From Poronia punctata (taxonomy: Eukaryota > Ascomycota > Sordariomycetes > Xylariales > Xylariaceae), in assembly GCA_022579005.1 (NCBI GenBank), contig MU401519.1:62001-126000 (forward strand): a stretch of DNA of 64,000 nt. Reading direction: 5' to 3'. This document shows positions 11,949 to 24,099 of this stretch, in pieces. Both the position numbers and the translations under genes were made by a program. The notes beneath the pieces were generated by a model, which did not search any database, was not told the DNA's origin, and saw nothing but the letters and a program-made list of their open reading frames with translations. Numbering within the stretch: position 1 is the first letter of the stretch; each line of letters opens with the position of its first letter.

Positions 11949-14317
11949 TGAAAATGGAAAAGAGAAAGAATGTTTGTTTTGTCAGGCATTAAAATGGAGT
12001 TACTGGCGTTTTTTCATATTCATATGTGCTTGTGGTTGCTTTTATGGGTTTGAGTGGATGGATGGGATCGCATTGCTGGGACGTTTTTTTGTTGTTTGAG
12101 GAGGCTGTTGCTTTACACATATCTTCATGATACCCAACACAGATCGCGGTTCAACTCGCTTTATTTCCAGGCATACAGCAGCTGTTGGCTCGATGGAGTC
12201 GCGTGCTCAATGCGGAAAGTCAGGACGACATAATGGTAGAGAAGGCTCAATGATATCTCCATGATGATGCTTGGCCGTGGATGTCGAGGGATGCTGCAAT
12301 GAACACGTGGGTCTCTAAACCTATCTGGACTATTTCAAGGAAGCTCGACGAAGCCCATCTTGATAAAAGATTGGAAGAGGAAATGTGTTTGGGTGAGTGT
12401 ATGTGGGACTTATCATCTTGCACTTCATAAAGGCTGCACATATGATCAAGTCTACGTCTTTTAAAAACATAGACTACACACACGACGTTTGGTGGTCTAC
12501 TCACAGCAAGCTTCCTTCCTCGGTCCCCAGCCTGTCACTGATACATTCTTTAGAGGGATTATACCACCGTTGTTAGGAAAGTCCCTGTATAACTACAAGA
12601 TGTCTCTGAAAGTTGCATAACTGCAGATGGCGGTTGAGTACGTGTTGCGTAGTTCTACTCGTAATAGGGGTATAGAAAACAACAGCGGAAAAGCTTCTAA
12701 CCTCCAGGAACAGGACCTTGTCTAGTATGCATGATACCTACCATTTCAAGGGCCTTGGCCGCAGCCTACCTAGGCGTAAGCGCCTACATGTCCACAAATC
12801 AAAGATACCTAGACGTGTGCTGAACAACACACATGATGCGAAGGTATTTCTTTTGCTTTCCCGCCCTTTGCAAAACAAATAGAAGGGAACAAAACACCAC
12901 ACCACACAAAGAATTATTTGAGGCCGTGGTTTGTGAACAAAAAAAAATATTTCTCTGTTTCAGTTGTTGATCATGACGCAAATTCTACTCAAAAGAACCA
13001 CGAATGAGCCTCGATGGCGCGCATGATTTAAAATTTGATCTGATCAGTCTGCTCCAGAGTCCAGGGTACCCCTGGGCATTATCAAGGAGCGGTTTAGGGC
13101 GTTTTGAGGAATATCACCGACGATGCTTCCGCGTACTACCCACGCCAGTGATTATCTAACCTTAGTTGGTATGCAGCGCAACAAGTTCTAGACCATCAGT
13201 ACATGTTTGTACAACATACGTTGTAGACTAGAACAGGTTGTTTTATCCATCTTGGCCAAACCCATCTTTTCATTGCTTTCATTTCTCAAATATGGGAGTT
13301 GAAGAGCGGGATAATGTTTGAATCTGGTACCTTTGTTATCACTGTAAATTCACAGGTGTAACAGGAACAAAGAAATGCAGCGTTATCGCGGCTAGAGTGT
13401 CTTGGAAAATATTCCCTACCCGGCTAGAGCCTTGGAGGAATACGAGATTCCACAAGTCTCGTATGCCTACCTACTCCCCAGGGCCACCATGCATTTATCC
13501 TCCGCGCCAAGACTTGTCCGTTGTATGACTACTCGTATACCTGTCCTCCCTGATCAGGACGCCAACTCGACATGTCCCAGTGGGCTGTTTGAGAACCACA
13601 ATAATGAATGGATAACACACTGACCTACAGAAAACCCTACGGATATCGGATATCCGATAAAGTTTCTTTACATCGCGGATGTTGCTGCTGGTTGGCCAGC
13701 CTACTGGAGTCTGTAGGTGTGTTAGATGCAGCTAAGAATTAAAAAAGGGGTGAGTGGGAAGGGGAATTCAGAAATTTTGTCTTTCTGTACCACACGCGTC
13801 GATGGATCTGCAGGCCCTGCGGTTTCAATCAGGAAGCCTTGACCACACGCACTGAGCAACGTGGTACAGCAAATGTACCTAACCTATGGCGTAGGTGGAT
13901 ACATCTCCTTATACCCTTGTTATACATCAAGGTTTGGCCTGGTCGCCTGGCGAATGGTTGCACTGTTGGTGGTAGAAATGGGTAAGGACATGCTTTGTGA
14001 TTGGACAGCCAATTCCCACCCCTGTATCAAAGCGACCGATCTCATGTCAAAGCGAAATGAGTCCTAGCAAGTAACAACAGTGGTGTCAAGCAGTGGATAT
14101 GTCTCCAGCAGACTACGAGTAAAAGACATGTAAAAAAAGTACTAAGTCATAGATCACCTCCAGTCAACTTATCTAGAGATTGTGAGCAAAGTCCTGGACC
14201 TATGCAATCACTCAAGTTGTAATAAATGGCCGTCTACTTGAACCACTGAACGGCTTATGTTTCAATGTCACCAAGTACACGTAGACCAAACTAGACTAGG
14301 TAGACTAATGTAGACTA
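11949..14317. other. Intergenic region
   Basis: No supported gene. Short frames of 60-85 codons show no domain and lack consistent codon bias. The last part (14281-14317) has several copies of a TAGACTA motif leading into the inverted-repeat element. Confidence 0.45.
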
Positions 14318-14737
14318 AAGTGGCCTACACTCGGGTATCGTAGCCCACCTACGTCTACCTTGAAAAATTCCTACATCTAAGGAGTTTCTCCACTTAGTGC
14401 GCATTAGCCCCCTCCCTTTACATGTTTCCATAGTACAGCGCCTTAGCATGTACCTCCTAGATTAGTAACTTGTAAATAACATATATATAAGTTGTTTTTA
14501 TATGTAAGTACTTAAGTAGGTAAGTAGGTAGGTAGGTAGGTAGGTAGGTAGGTAGGTAAGTATACCTAGCAGTCCTTGCAGGTTAAGTCATTTTTCTATA
14601 AAATACTTAGGCAAGAGACGCTGCGTTGCGATCTGCATGCTGGCGTTAAGTATTTGGACCTAAGTGGGGAACTCCTTAGATGTAGGAATTTTTCAAGGTA
14701 GACGTAGGTGGGCTAGGGTATCGTCCGTTGTCCACTT
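14318..14737. mobile_element. MITE-like inverted-repeat element
   Basis: Two arms, about 14318-14397 and 14660-14737, are imperfect reverse complements of one another. The inner roughly 55 bases match almost perfectly (for example GTAGCCCACCTACGTCTACC against its complement near 14700), and the outer ends are AAGTGG and CCACTT. The loop of about 260 bp contains a (GTAG)n microsatellite and no coding capacity. Size and structure suit a non-autonomous DNA transposon. No clear target-site duplication is visible, so an unrelated palindrome or a hairpin-RNA locus remains possible. Confidence 0.55.
14513..14561. repeat. (GTAG)n microsatellite
   Basis: About ten tandem TAGG/TAAG tetranucleotides in the loop of the inverted-repeat element. 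Confidence 0.95.
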
Positions 14738-15235
14738 GGCGAAATGGGTGGCTCATTTTAAAATTGCCAGTCATTGCCCAGAACTACCTGGCCATATACT
14801 ATTATTACATACTAACTGGAGGTATCCGCTAGACTTGGACAATGGAAATTTAACTACCTAATAGTACAGGTAATCCCTGGGTCCTCTTTGTTTCTTTCTC
14901 TGTTTCTGTTTCCCTCCCTTTCCACCTCTGTCGATCTATCCGTCAAGACGATCTCTGGTGTAGCCGTCCGGTGCCAGACTCTCGCCGCCGACCGACGATG
15001 AGGAGCAGTTAGAGTACGACGCGACAGCGCACAAAGCCACGAGACGAGACGATAAGAGAACAGGCAGGCGATAAAAATATAGGAGGGCGTAATGATAATG
15101 GAAGTCCCCGCACGATCGACAACCTAGCGCATTCGTTTTACCACTCGGCAGCGAGTAAGCATCGCCGGCTATTTATTTTTGAGCACCCATCCGATCACAA
15201 AACTCGTATTCCACCTTGCTCCGCCACGCAGCGCG
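14738..15235. other. Upstream region of the Ser/Thr-rich membrane protein gene
   Basis: No ORF of note. Pyrimidine-rich stretches (14880-14945) suggest the promoter and 5' UTR of the gene starting at 15236. Confidence 0.45.
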
Positions 15236-16882
15236 ATGACCGAACAGGCTTCCGGGTCTTCACTCCCTCAGACCCGGGCCATCCATCAACAACACCAAGA
15301 TTCCGAACAACAACCTAAACATCCACACATTCATTTTCGCAACGCCGAAACATCACAACATCGACACGGCCATCATCACCACCACCACATTCGTTCACAA
15401 AAAGAAGAAGACGTACCCCACAAGCGTCAAAGTTCCGAGGACGTCGTCGTCGTCTTTAAGACGGTCTCTGTTTTTCAATTAACTGATTCGACTGGCTCGA
15501 CTTTTATCCACACCTTATCCGACACTAGCACCGCCGGGCCCCCCATCACCCAAGTCGAGTCCGAGTCAACAACTGTCGCCAGCAATACCGAAGCGATCCC
15601 GACCGACGAAACTTCGACAGAATCTTCGCTAGAGTCCCTGTACCCAGTCCCGAGCAGCAGTAGCAGCAGTAGCAGCAGTCGGAATGGTGCTTCGGATGAA
15701 TTACCGTTGCCTACCTCCTCAATAGCGAACCCGACCGTAACACCGCCGGGATCTTCTATGCCTTTTCCAACATTGACCTATGCACCCATCACTTCCTCTC
15801 ATTTATTGACTCCGACCCATGTCTTTCCTTCATTGAGCAGTCTGTTGTCAAACGCGACCTCAACCCAGCCGATTCCCTCTTCTATCGGCAACTCAACAAT
15901 TTCACTCACTACTACAAGTGATGGCAATTTCACCTTTTTTGGTAGTACGGTCGAGTCACATGAGCCGACTGGAACTTTGACCAGGGGTTTTCCATCGTCG
16001 CTTACACACTCAGCTTCGACAAAAACCAAGTCGTCGTCCCGTACAAGTACCACGTACACCGTCACTCCTCTTCACAGCGACATTACTCCAGGAAATGGCG
16101 GTGGAGTAGGATCATCTACAGATGGTGGCGCGGGTGGTGGACCCGTTGTCACAGCGGGCTCAGATTTGGAGGATTCGAGCAATTCAAACCCCACCCCGGC
16201 TGGGACCATTGCTGGGAGCGTTGTAGGGGCCATATCTGGCCTTGCATTTCTCTTACTCCTTGCGGCTGCCCTTTTAAGATGGAGAAAGCGCCGGACAGGC
16301 GCAAGGCTCATACAGGGACCCGGGACGGACAGAGGATATGGAGCTGTTGCGACAGGAGGGACAGGCGGACCCGGCGGTGATGGTGGTATGTCTGACCGAC
16401 GACGATCGATTCCATTTGCTATTCCTGCGGCGCTAGCCCACCTCACTGGTCAGGGCCGCCTCTCGAAGGGCACGGTATCTTCTGCCGATGGAGGAGAAAG
16501 AGGATTTACCAAGGTGTCAGGCCGGAAACTACCTCCAGTTTTGCAGTTCGGTGGTGATGGTTATACGGATCCCAGGGCGAGCAGAGCAAGCGACCAATCA
16601 GTCGAATACCGAGCCTCGCAGCTCTTCTTTGGCGAGGCACCTTTGTCGAGATTAGCTGTTGGGGCCCCGATGTTGCAGGAGACAGGCATCCCTGTCTTCC
16701 ACGACAGCCCAGCTCGATCTGTGGTAACGAATCCTGGCCACTCTTCCAACGACCCGTTTTCCGACGATAACAGGGTGGACTCCCCGCCGCCCCCACGTGA
16801 TCCGGTTGGACGGTCTCATCATCCCCATCACGAGTCGTCGCGGTCGCATGTGTCTTTTTCCAGGTTTACTGAAGACCTATGA
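15236..16882 (+). CDS. Ser/Thr-rich single-pass membrane protein
   Basis: Intronless frame of 548 aa from the ATG at 15236; the frame continues upstream only through a TTG at 15179. In order: a Gln/His-rich N-terminus with a six-His run near residue 45, a Lys-Arg step, a Ser/Thr/Pro-rich domain of about 230 residues (poly-Ser at about 141-148, many likely O-glycosylation sites), a Gly-rich linker, one membrane segment at about residues 330-348 (GAISGLAFLLLLAAALL) followed by the stop-transfer RWRKRR, and a tail of about 190 residues. The layout resembles fungal Mid2/Wsc-like wall-stress sensors, but no WSC domain and no N-terminal signal peptide are visible. An upstream non-annotated exon could supply the signal. 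The family is not recognised with certainty. Confidence 0.75.
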   Translation: MTEQASGSSLPQTRAIHQQHQDSEQQPKHPHIHFRNAETSQHRHGHHHHHHIRSQKEEDVPHKRQSSEDVVVVFKTVSVFQLTDSTGSTFIHTLSDTSTAGPPITQVESESTTVASNTEAIPTDETSTESSLESLYPVPSSSSSSSSSRNGASDELPLPTSSIANPTVTPPGSSMPFPTLTYAPITSSHLLTPTHVFPSLSSLLSNATSTQPIPSSIGNSTISLTTTSDGNFTFFGSTVESHEPTGTLTRGFPSSLTHSASTKTKSSSRTSTTYTVTPLHSDITPGNGGGVGSSTDGGAGGGPVVTAGSDLEDSSNSNPTPAGTIAGSVVGAISGLAFLLLLAAALLRWRKRRTGARLIQGPGTDRGYGAVATGGTGGPGGDGGMSDRRRSIPFAIPAALAHLTGQGRLSKGTVSSADGGERGFTKVSGRKLPPVLQFGGDGYTDPRASRASDQSVEYRASQLFFGEAPLSRLAVGAPMLQETGIPVFHDSPARSVVTNPGHSSNDPFSDDNRVDSPPPPRDPVGRSHHPHHESSRSHVSFSRFTEDL

Positions 16883-19866
16883 ACGTTAGCGTGTTTGCGG
16901 CTTGCGTCTTTTGTGTGCTTTTTTTTTCTCCTTTTAAATTTCTCCCTCAGAGCACACACGACAGATGACGACTAGTCGCGGGCGTTTCTTATTTCATTTT
17001 TGTTTGGTGATTTAAACCGAGCAAAAAATTACTTGATTTATTTTGCGGGAAGGGGGCGAAAGTGAGATACCATACCAAACCAGCCAACTCTAGATTCTGG
17101 GTTTAGAGATGTCGAATTTCTTGTATATAATGTAAAAGCCTTTCGGGGGCAGACTAAAGCTAAACATCAAACGATGAACCATTTCAGTCGATCTGGTTCA
17201 TTTACAAAACCTGATTAATCTACCTAATGTTTTATATGTGTGTAATTCCCTTCCGTGGGGCAAGACCGTCGTTCTTTGTCGTGTTTAGAGTAGTGGTGTA
17301 ACGAAACTTTGCGGTCGAGTTCTAGAAGCTTTCTAATTAATAAAAGGATGGGTGTCTGTTACAAGTTTTACCTCGTGCTGTTTGTGGCAGATCACAAGGA
17401 GAAGTGGTTGGTAGATAAAGTAGATCTGAGACTGTTCCGAGACTGTATATGACTGACATTTCCCCAAGTTTGCAGGATGAGTGAGGCCACTGAGAGCACT
17501 ACTCAATATGTGTTTGAGGTATGGATGGGTGTTATGAAACGCAAGGGGGTTATGTGAGAGAAGATCGTTTAGGGCGTATTCCTTGGTAGGAAAAAGATGT
17601 AAGAATGATTACCATATCTTGGGATATCCATGCCTTACTTCAAAATATGGTGGGAGCAGTGTTTATTGGTCACAAAGGATGTAGGTTACTTGTTATGTCT
17701 TTCTCAAGGGCAAAGGGGGAAAGATGCTACCCTACATGGGCCCCCTTAAAGGATGAAAATTTCGTCTTTTTGAGGACTGGGCTCCCTCACCTAGGTTTTA
17801 TATGTAAGTAGTATACTGCATCATACCGTGACATCAGCGGCTGTCGCTGTTGGATTGGTGTAGTGGTTAGGGGGGTGCTTGACGCCTCTTTGTTGTACCT
17901 ACCTAGCTTATCCGAAGGTATGTAACCGTTGGAGCCGGCTCTTCCCTTGTGAGTGTACAATAATGTTGCCCGGTAGAAGACACTGTTGGACTAGGTACTA
18001 AGTAGCTTCCATGTGTTTAAGCGATGGTGCGTTTGCTAAATTGACAAACACTTGCATACCACCCCGATATATGCAGTGAGGCCAGTGATTGATTGCACTT
18101 CTCTCCGTCTCAAGTTTTAACCCTATATCTATGAGCCCCCGCCCCGATCTCCCTTACACGTCCAAGCCACCACGAATCTCACCATACCCAAAAGTTCTAC
18201 ATAACAGAAGGCACTAGTCTAGCCATGCAGCAGAGTACAAACCAAACCCGACTAACGTGTGGAAAACAGGTATGCCCTGCAGTAGTTTCGGTAAATACCT
18301 GTAGTCCGCGACAGCCACCTTCTCATCTACCTAATCCCTACTTGTACTGTAGTTACATAGGTATACGTGTAATTAATACATCATCATCACCAAGGTACTT
18401 ATATAGTCTGGGTTGCGTTGAGAAGAAATATCAAATGCATAACCTAGCAAGCTTTGATTTGCTTGTCTGAAAGGAAAGTTGCCGTACTCGTACAGTTGTT
18501 TGAGAGGAGCTCTGGTCAAAGCCCCCTTATTTTACCCCACCCCCCGGCGGTCTCTGGACTTCCTACATGTAGCTTGGGGAGAGAAAGAAACATATTAACC
18601 CAACAGTTGCTAGGCATAGAATAGGAAAAGTACCTACTTGATCAGACACCTCTATAATCGACAAAGCATTCTTGACTGAGAACTCGAGTCTTGTAATGAG
18701 GTAGGCTTAGCAATCACCATAGAAAACTACAGCACTTGAATTAGTAACAGAAGAAAGTGTTGCACATGCGTAAACCGTTTGTTTCTCATGCCGCGGATGT
18801 GTCAGGAAGGATTCCGATCTGGGTAAATCTGATATAATATAATAGCCGTAGATACTACCTACATAAAAGAACACATGGTTCTTTAAATAGCGTGTCAGAC
18901 TGAACGAACTTCGAGTTATATGTGTAGGGCTGGTAACCCGAGTACGAGGAGAGGAGGTACTTGCAAAGTGAACCTTTAAAGCCGGGACAAGCGTGTTGGA
19001 CCCTTGGCGTTTAAGCAAGCTAAGCCCCCTGCGGACACCCTATACCGGCCAAGTAGACGGCCGGCATGTCTCTTGAGTCTATCGTAACATTGATTTCTAT
19101 CGCCCAATGGGCGGCAGTTCCTAGCAGTTATTTGATTGAATATTGTGCGAGGGCTATGTACAGTATATATATTTATTTCAAGAAAAGTATTATAAATGCT
19201 TGATTTCAGGTGTTGGCACTGTAACTTATATCGAAGAGTGGGCATGTCCGGTCCTTGTCTGTACATGTCAATGTTGCAAGAGCGGGATTCAGATGACCCA
19301 AAAAGAGGGTTCTTATCCACAGAGGAGGTCCCAGTCAAAACAGCATCCCTCCTTTACCACCAGCACTCAAATCTGCCCTGGAGCAACCTTATTACCAACC
19401 AGTCGGCCACCCGTTAGACTACGTTGGGCCCTCCAAAGCGTGGCATGTCCATACCTGCCTGCCTTATTAGGTGATTTATTAACGGCCTATCTAACTACTA
19501 CCCACCTGTTCCCGATTTCTCCAACATCACCTTAAATCGATATTCCGATGAATTACTCACCCGTGTAATTGTTGCTCTGTATTGGTTTCGCTTCTGCTTT
19601 TTTTCTGGTCTGCGTCAACTTGACGTGTGTCACTTGCCCCCCGCAAGATTGTCGCTTATCTCCGTCCACATCCCGATCACCGAAGAAGGCGGACGGTCTT
19701 TATGTCTCGCTAGAGTAGCCCGAATTCGAAGAATCGAATAGCAATATCAACCGATTCTCCTGCGACTGCGAATTACAAACTGTAAAATACAAACTACAAA
19801 CTACAAACAACCAACAATCACGACGGAACGGCGTGAACACTCCACGAACTCCTAACTCGAGCTATT
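16883..19866. other. Intergenic region of about 3 kb
   Basis: No supported gene. The first part is the 3' flank of the Ser/Thr-rich gene. The last 300 bases, with repeated ACAAACTACAAAC, are likely the 5' UTR of the Zn2Cys6 gene. At 17855-17875 there is a TGTAGTGGTTAG stretch that recalls a tRNA A-box, but no B-box follows. Confidence 0.45.
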
Positions 19867-22800
19867 ATGGAGCATCTCAGGGTCGACCCTGGAGGCTTCC
19901 AGATCCCTGGAATGCACCCTCCGCCACTCATGAACCAACCGCCCGCCATTTTCGGAGGCTACCATGGCCACGATGGCCTACCTGTTCTACCGCATCACGC
20001 TGCCCAGTTGGGATTCGACCCATCGGCTCTGCTCGACGATGTAAACGAGGCAAAGCGGAGGAGAATTGCACGGGTGAGCCACTGCCGCCCCCCTTAGCTG
20101 CTCATCAATGCGGGTGGTGTAGTTCGGTTTAGTTACGTCAGCAGGCTAACAACATGGCTATTCGGTAGGCATGCGATATGTGCCGGAAGAAGAAAATCAA
20201 ATGCGACGGAAAAATGCCTGCGTGTACACATTGTATCAATTACAAGACGGACTGCGTTTTCACCCAGGTCGAGAAGAAGCGAAGTCCTCCAAAAGGGTAT
20301 CCTCCCACTTGCACTGCACCCCATCCCCGTCCAATTCTATCTGACACCCTAATGTAGTGCCAAATATATCGAGGGTCTCGAAAATCGTCTTCTCCGTATG
20401 GAGAGTTTGTTGAGATTATCTGGTAGGCCTTTACTTCTGATTCCTGGACCACAAATCCTTCATTTTTATCTGCTCCAAGTCAAAAACTCCGGACCTCCGT
20501 ATCTGACTGACATCCCAAAGGCCTTTTAGGAGACGGTGACGAAGCGACCGATCTAGCAACACTCGAGAAGCGTCTCGCCGAGAAAAACAGACAGTCAAAA
20601 CATGCGTCGCATGCTTCGCATATATCCCAAGCATCACAGTCAAGTCCGACTTCGGAGTATCAAGCTACATCCCCGCCTGAGGGTGCGGGTTCTACTCCCC
20701 AAAGCGCTTTTACCTCTCCTGGGCCTACTGGAGATCGGAATAATAGAAGGGAAACCACGCCCCCCTCAGACGGGCACAGCGAAGAAGAAGTGGCGGCCCT
20801 ATCAGAAATGATGTGTTCGTTAGTAACAAATCAACAAGGGGAGACGAGATATATCGGTAGGTCCAATGCTGTGATTAGGTGATAGGGGGCATATTGTTGA
20901 CGAGTGGCAGGATCTTCCTCTGGCTTTTCCATCTTCTCACCAAAAGGCATACAGTGGGTGAATGAAAAGACGGGCGATTCGTCTTTTGAGCGAATGATCT
21001 CGGAAGTCTCGGTCGATGACAACAAGTGGAACCTATGGAAGCCAGAGATATTCGGCGACCTCTTCAGACGTCCCATCTTCCGGCCGCTACCGTCCAAAGC
21101 CGAAGCCTTGTCACTGTTGAAAGACTACTTTGAGAATTTCAACTGCATCTTTCCGCTCTTCCATCAGCCCACGTTCATGCATCTGGTTGAGAGACAATAC
21201 TCGGCCAACCCTTATGAAGGTTCTGGCTGGTGGGCCAGTCTGAATTGCGCCTTTGCTATTGCCCACCGTCTTCGAGTGATGAGCAACCTTGTGCCTCAGG
21301 AGGAGGACGAGAAAGCTTGGGCTTATATAAAAAATGCCATGGGCGTCTTCAGCGAGTTGACGATGCGCAATACAGATTTGCTAAGTGTACAGGCTCTACT
21401 CGGAATCGCTCTATTCATGCAAGGAACACCGAACCCGCAACCATCTTTCGTCCTGGTCGCTGCTGCCATCCGACTATCACATAGTATCGGACTGCATAAG
21501 CGCGGGACAGGATTCAACCTGAATCCCATCGAGATCGAGCAGAGGAAACGGGTGTTTTGGATTGCATACATGTTGGACAAGGACTTGTGTCTTCGGTCTG
21601 GTCGGCCTCCCGCACAAGACGACGACGATATGAATGTGGAGCTGCCCGACGCGGACCCGGCCGATCACATCGGTAACATTCCCTTGGCCAATGGCAAGGG
21701 AAAGATGAATCTTTTCCGAGTCATGTGCGAGCTATCTGTGATCCAAAGCAGCATCTATAAGAGACTATATTCGACCAAGGCAACCAAGTTGTCAGATGGC
21801 GAATTGTTACAAACCATCGGAGAACTCGATAAGCAACTTGAGACATGGAAGGACAATATCGACATTGATTACCGACCGGAGCACGAGATAAAAGCTTCGC
21901 ATACTCCGTTGATATTACACATCGCCATGCTACATTTTTCCTACTATAACGCCTTGACTACGATTCACCGCATGTCCATACACCATGGCTTCTGGACGAG
22001 CCGGTTGGCGAACTACGCTATTCAAGGTCTAAATGCCAGGCCCTTGAATCCGAGGGTATTCTCTTCAGCTGCTCTTTGTGCCTCGGCTGCTCGAGCTACG
22101 ATTGCACTGTTGAAATACATCCCACAGGGTGATTTTTCATGCGTTTGGTATGTAAACGGCTGATTTTATTATCCACGCTCACCAAGGCTAACGAGAATTC
22201 AGGATGGCTCTATATTTTCCAGTTTCCGCCCTAGTCACATTATTCGGTAACATCTTACAGAACCCGAATGATCCTAGGGCCCGATCGGACACGAGATTGA
22301 TGAATTTGGTCGTGACGTTCCTATCTACTCTGGGCCAGGAGGCGGAAACCGGCGGGGTAAATCGTATGCTTGGAGTGTGTTCCGAATTTGAGCACATTGC
22401 CAAAGTGGTGATCGAGAAGGCCGAAAGGGAGGCAGCATCGAGGAAGAAGCGGAAACCGACTGATTGGAACACACCGAGGGATACTCCCATGCGCGGCTCA
22501 TTCTCACAGCCCGCCACGGCGCTTCACCACCCGGCCAGTGCCGTGACACCGACGCCGGACATGTACAACCACAACGGAAACGGCGGCGAGACACAAGGCG
22601 TAGCGCAACTTTCGCCCAAATTCAACGGCGAACAGAACCGACAGAATAATGCGAGCGCCGCAACGACGCCAAATGGAACAGTCCAAACCAACAGTAATCC
22701 CGGTCACAATGGGTACAGTCCAATGAACACGGGCATCTCAGGGACAGGTTCGGCACACCGGGATGATGCAGGGGGCTGGCCTTCAGAACAGTTTGATCCG

Positions 22801-23058
22801 GCAGATATGGGTTCTTTCTCGGAACTTACCGGATTCGGCCAACCGATGACTTCACCGTCTACGATGATGGGAGCCATGGCGATAGACGGGACTGGGCCGA
22901 TGCTAGCACCAGGGGTCAACGGTATTCCTGGCTACCAACCAACATTGCCTCAAGACCTGTGGCAGTTGCCCATGACTCTAGACTGGGACTGGGCCGAGTT
23001 CACAGGCGGACCATATCCGGGGTTTGAAAACGGGAGTACCATGCCGAACGGAGGCTGA
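19867..23058 (+). CDS. Zn2Cys6 fungal transcription factor with Fungal_trans domain
   Basis: Six exons: 19867-20073, 20169-20296, 20358-20422, 20530-20856, 20911-22147 and 22203-23058. They join without frame conflict into 939 aa. The binuclear zinc cluster begins at the second exon, C71-x2-C-x6-C-x6-C-x2-C-x6-C98 ([20 protein letters not shown] and on), followed by the linker [20 protein letters not shown], which can form a coiled-coil dimer. The fungal-specific regulatory domain occupies roughly residues 270-600, including [29 protein letters not shown] and [22 protein letters not shown]. The C-terminal 250 residues are low-complexity with a KKRKPTDW basic patch and a Trp/Asp-rich end that may be an activation domain. 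Family membership is clear; the target pathway is not. I do not assign XlnR or another named regulator. Confidence 0.93.
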
Positions 23059-24099
23059 GAGGAATAAGTACATTTTCAGCAGTATGAAAGACGAAGAGTG
23101 AGCGTTCCTTTGGCAAAAGAATGAATATACGAAGATACGACAGGAGGGCGTTAAATTAACAACAGCATGAGCAACTGATATACTGAGAACGGCACTTCAT
23201 AATTCCGTTCCTATCTGGTTTTTCAGACTCTCGAAAACTTGGTTTATCGGAGAAGGAGTTTGGTATTACATGAGTCCTTGAAGGAAAAGGGAAGGGTTCA
23301 TCTGCATCATCTACGGTTGATGATGGGTTAAGAAAGGGCCGAGAATGGTGTTGGATGACAAATCACAACTCAGGGTTACTCTCTATTTCCAGGCGTCGTT
23401 ATCGGGCGCGTAGGTTACCACGAGAGAGCAAATCATACAAGGAGACAGATGGACAGGTCTATCTAGCAAATGTACGATTATATAATACCTGGCCACACTG
23501 TTTTGCGAGCGTTTCTTTAACAAGGTTGTTTTGTTTAAGGCGTGTAACCAGCATACTTTGATCATTTTACAGATGAAATAAATCACAAATAATCCTCTAC
23601 TCGTTTTGAGTTGATTTCGTTCTTTCTGCAGTACGAGTAACTTTGGACACATACAATGTGCTCCGTTGTTTCGTCGGCTTTCTGGCGGACTCCGATATAG
23701 CTGGAATATGCAATTGCGACAATAATTGGTTGCCTATTGTGATATCGCCGATATGTCCGGGTGATGATTCAAGAATGTTACTAATCAAGGCTAACCATCA
23801 TGGGACTAGTAGGCCGAGGAAAGCTTTCTAACGATCACCACCTCCTTCCGACCAACAAGTCATTTACGATTACATATGCTGGGGCGAATTATCTGGCGCT
23901 TGTTCAATTACCGCGACACTCATGCCCGTAAAAGCCGGGACAGACGTCACCTAAACATACCATTCGATTTGCGGCTGATCTTTTCTTTCTCACCACTCTT
24001 GCCCATATGAGATAGCACGCCTCTTCGACCGCTCGACCCTTCAGAACCAAAAAATTCCGCCTGCTCCGGTCCGGTCGACGAGATCTAGAACCGCCCGGC
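23059..24099. other. Intergenic region before the m-AAA protease gene
   Basis: No supported gene. It contains the 3' flank of the Zn2Cys6 gene and the promoter of the protease gene. Confidence 0.45.

Noticed and set aside
17850..17935. tRNA gene suggested by TGTAGTGGTTAG
   Set aside because: The A-box-like stretch has no B-box (GGTTCRANNCC) at the right distance, and no cloverleaf can be drawn.
19867..23058. Naming the Zn2Cys6 factor as XlnR, FarA or Asg1
   Set aside because: The zinc cluster and middle domain place it in the superfamily only. I could not match it to a named regulator from memory with confidence.
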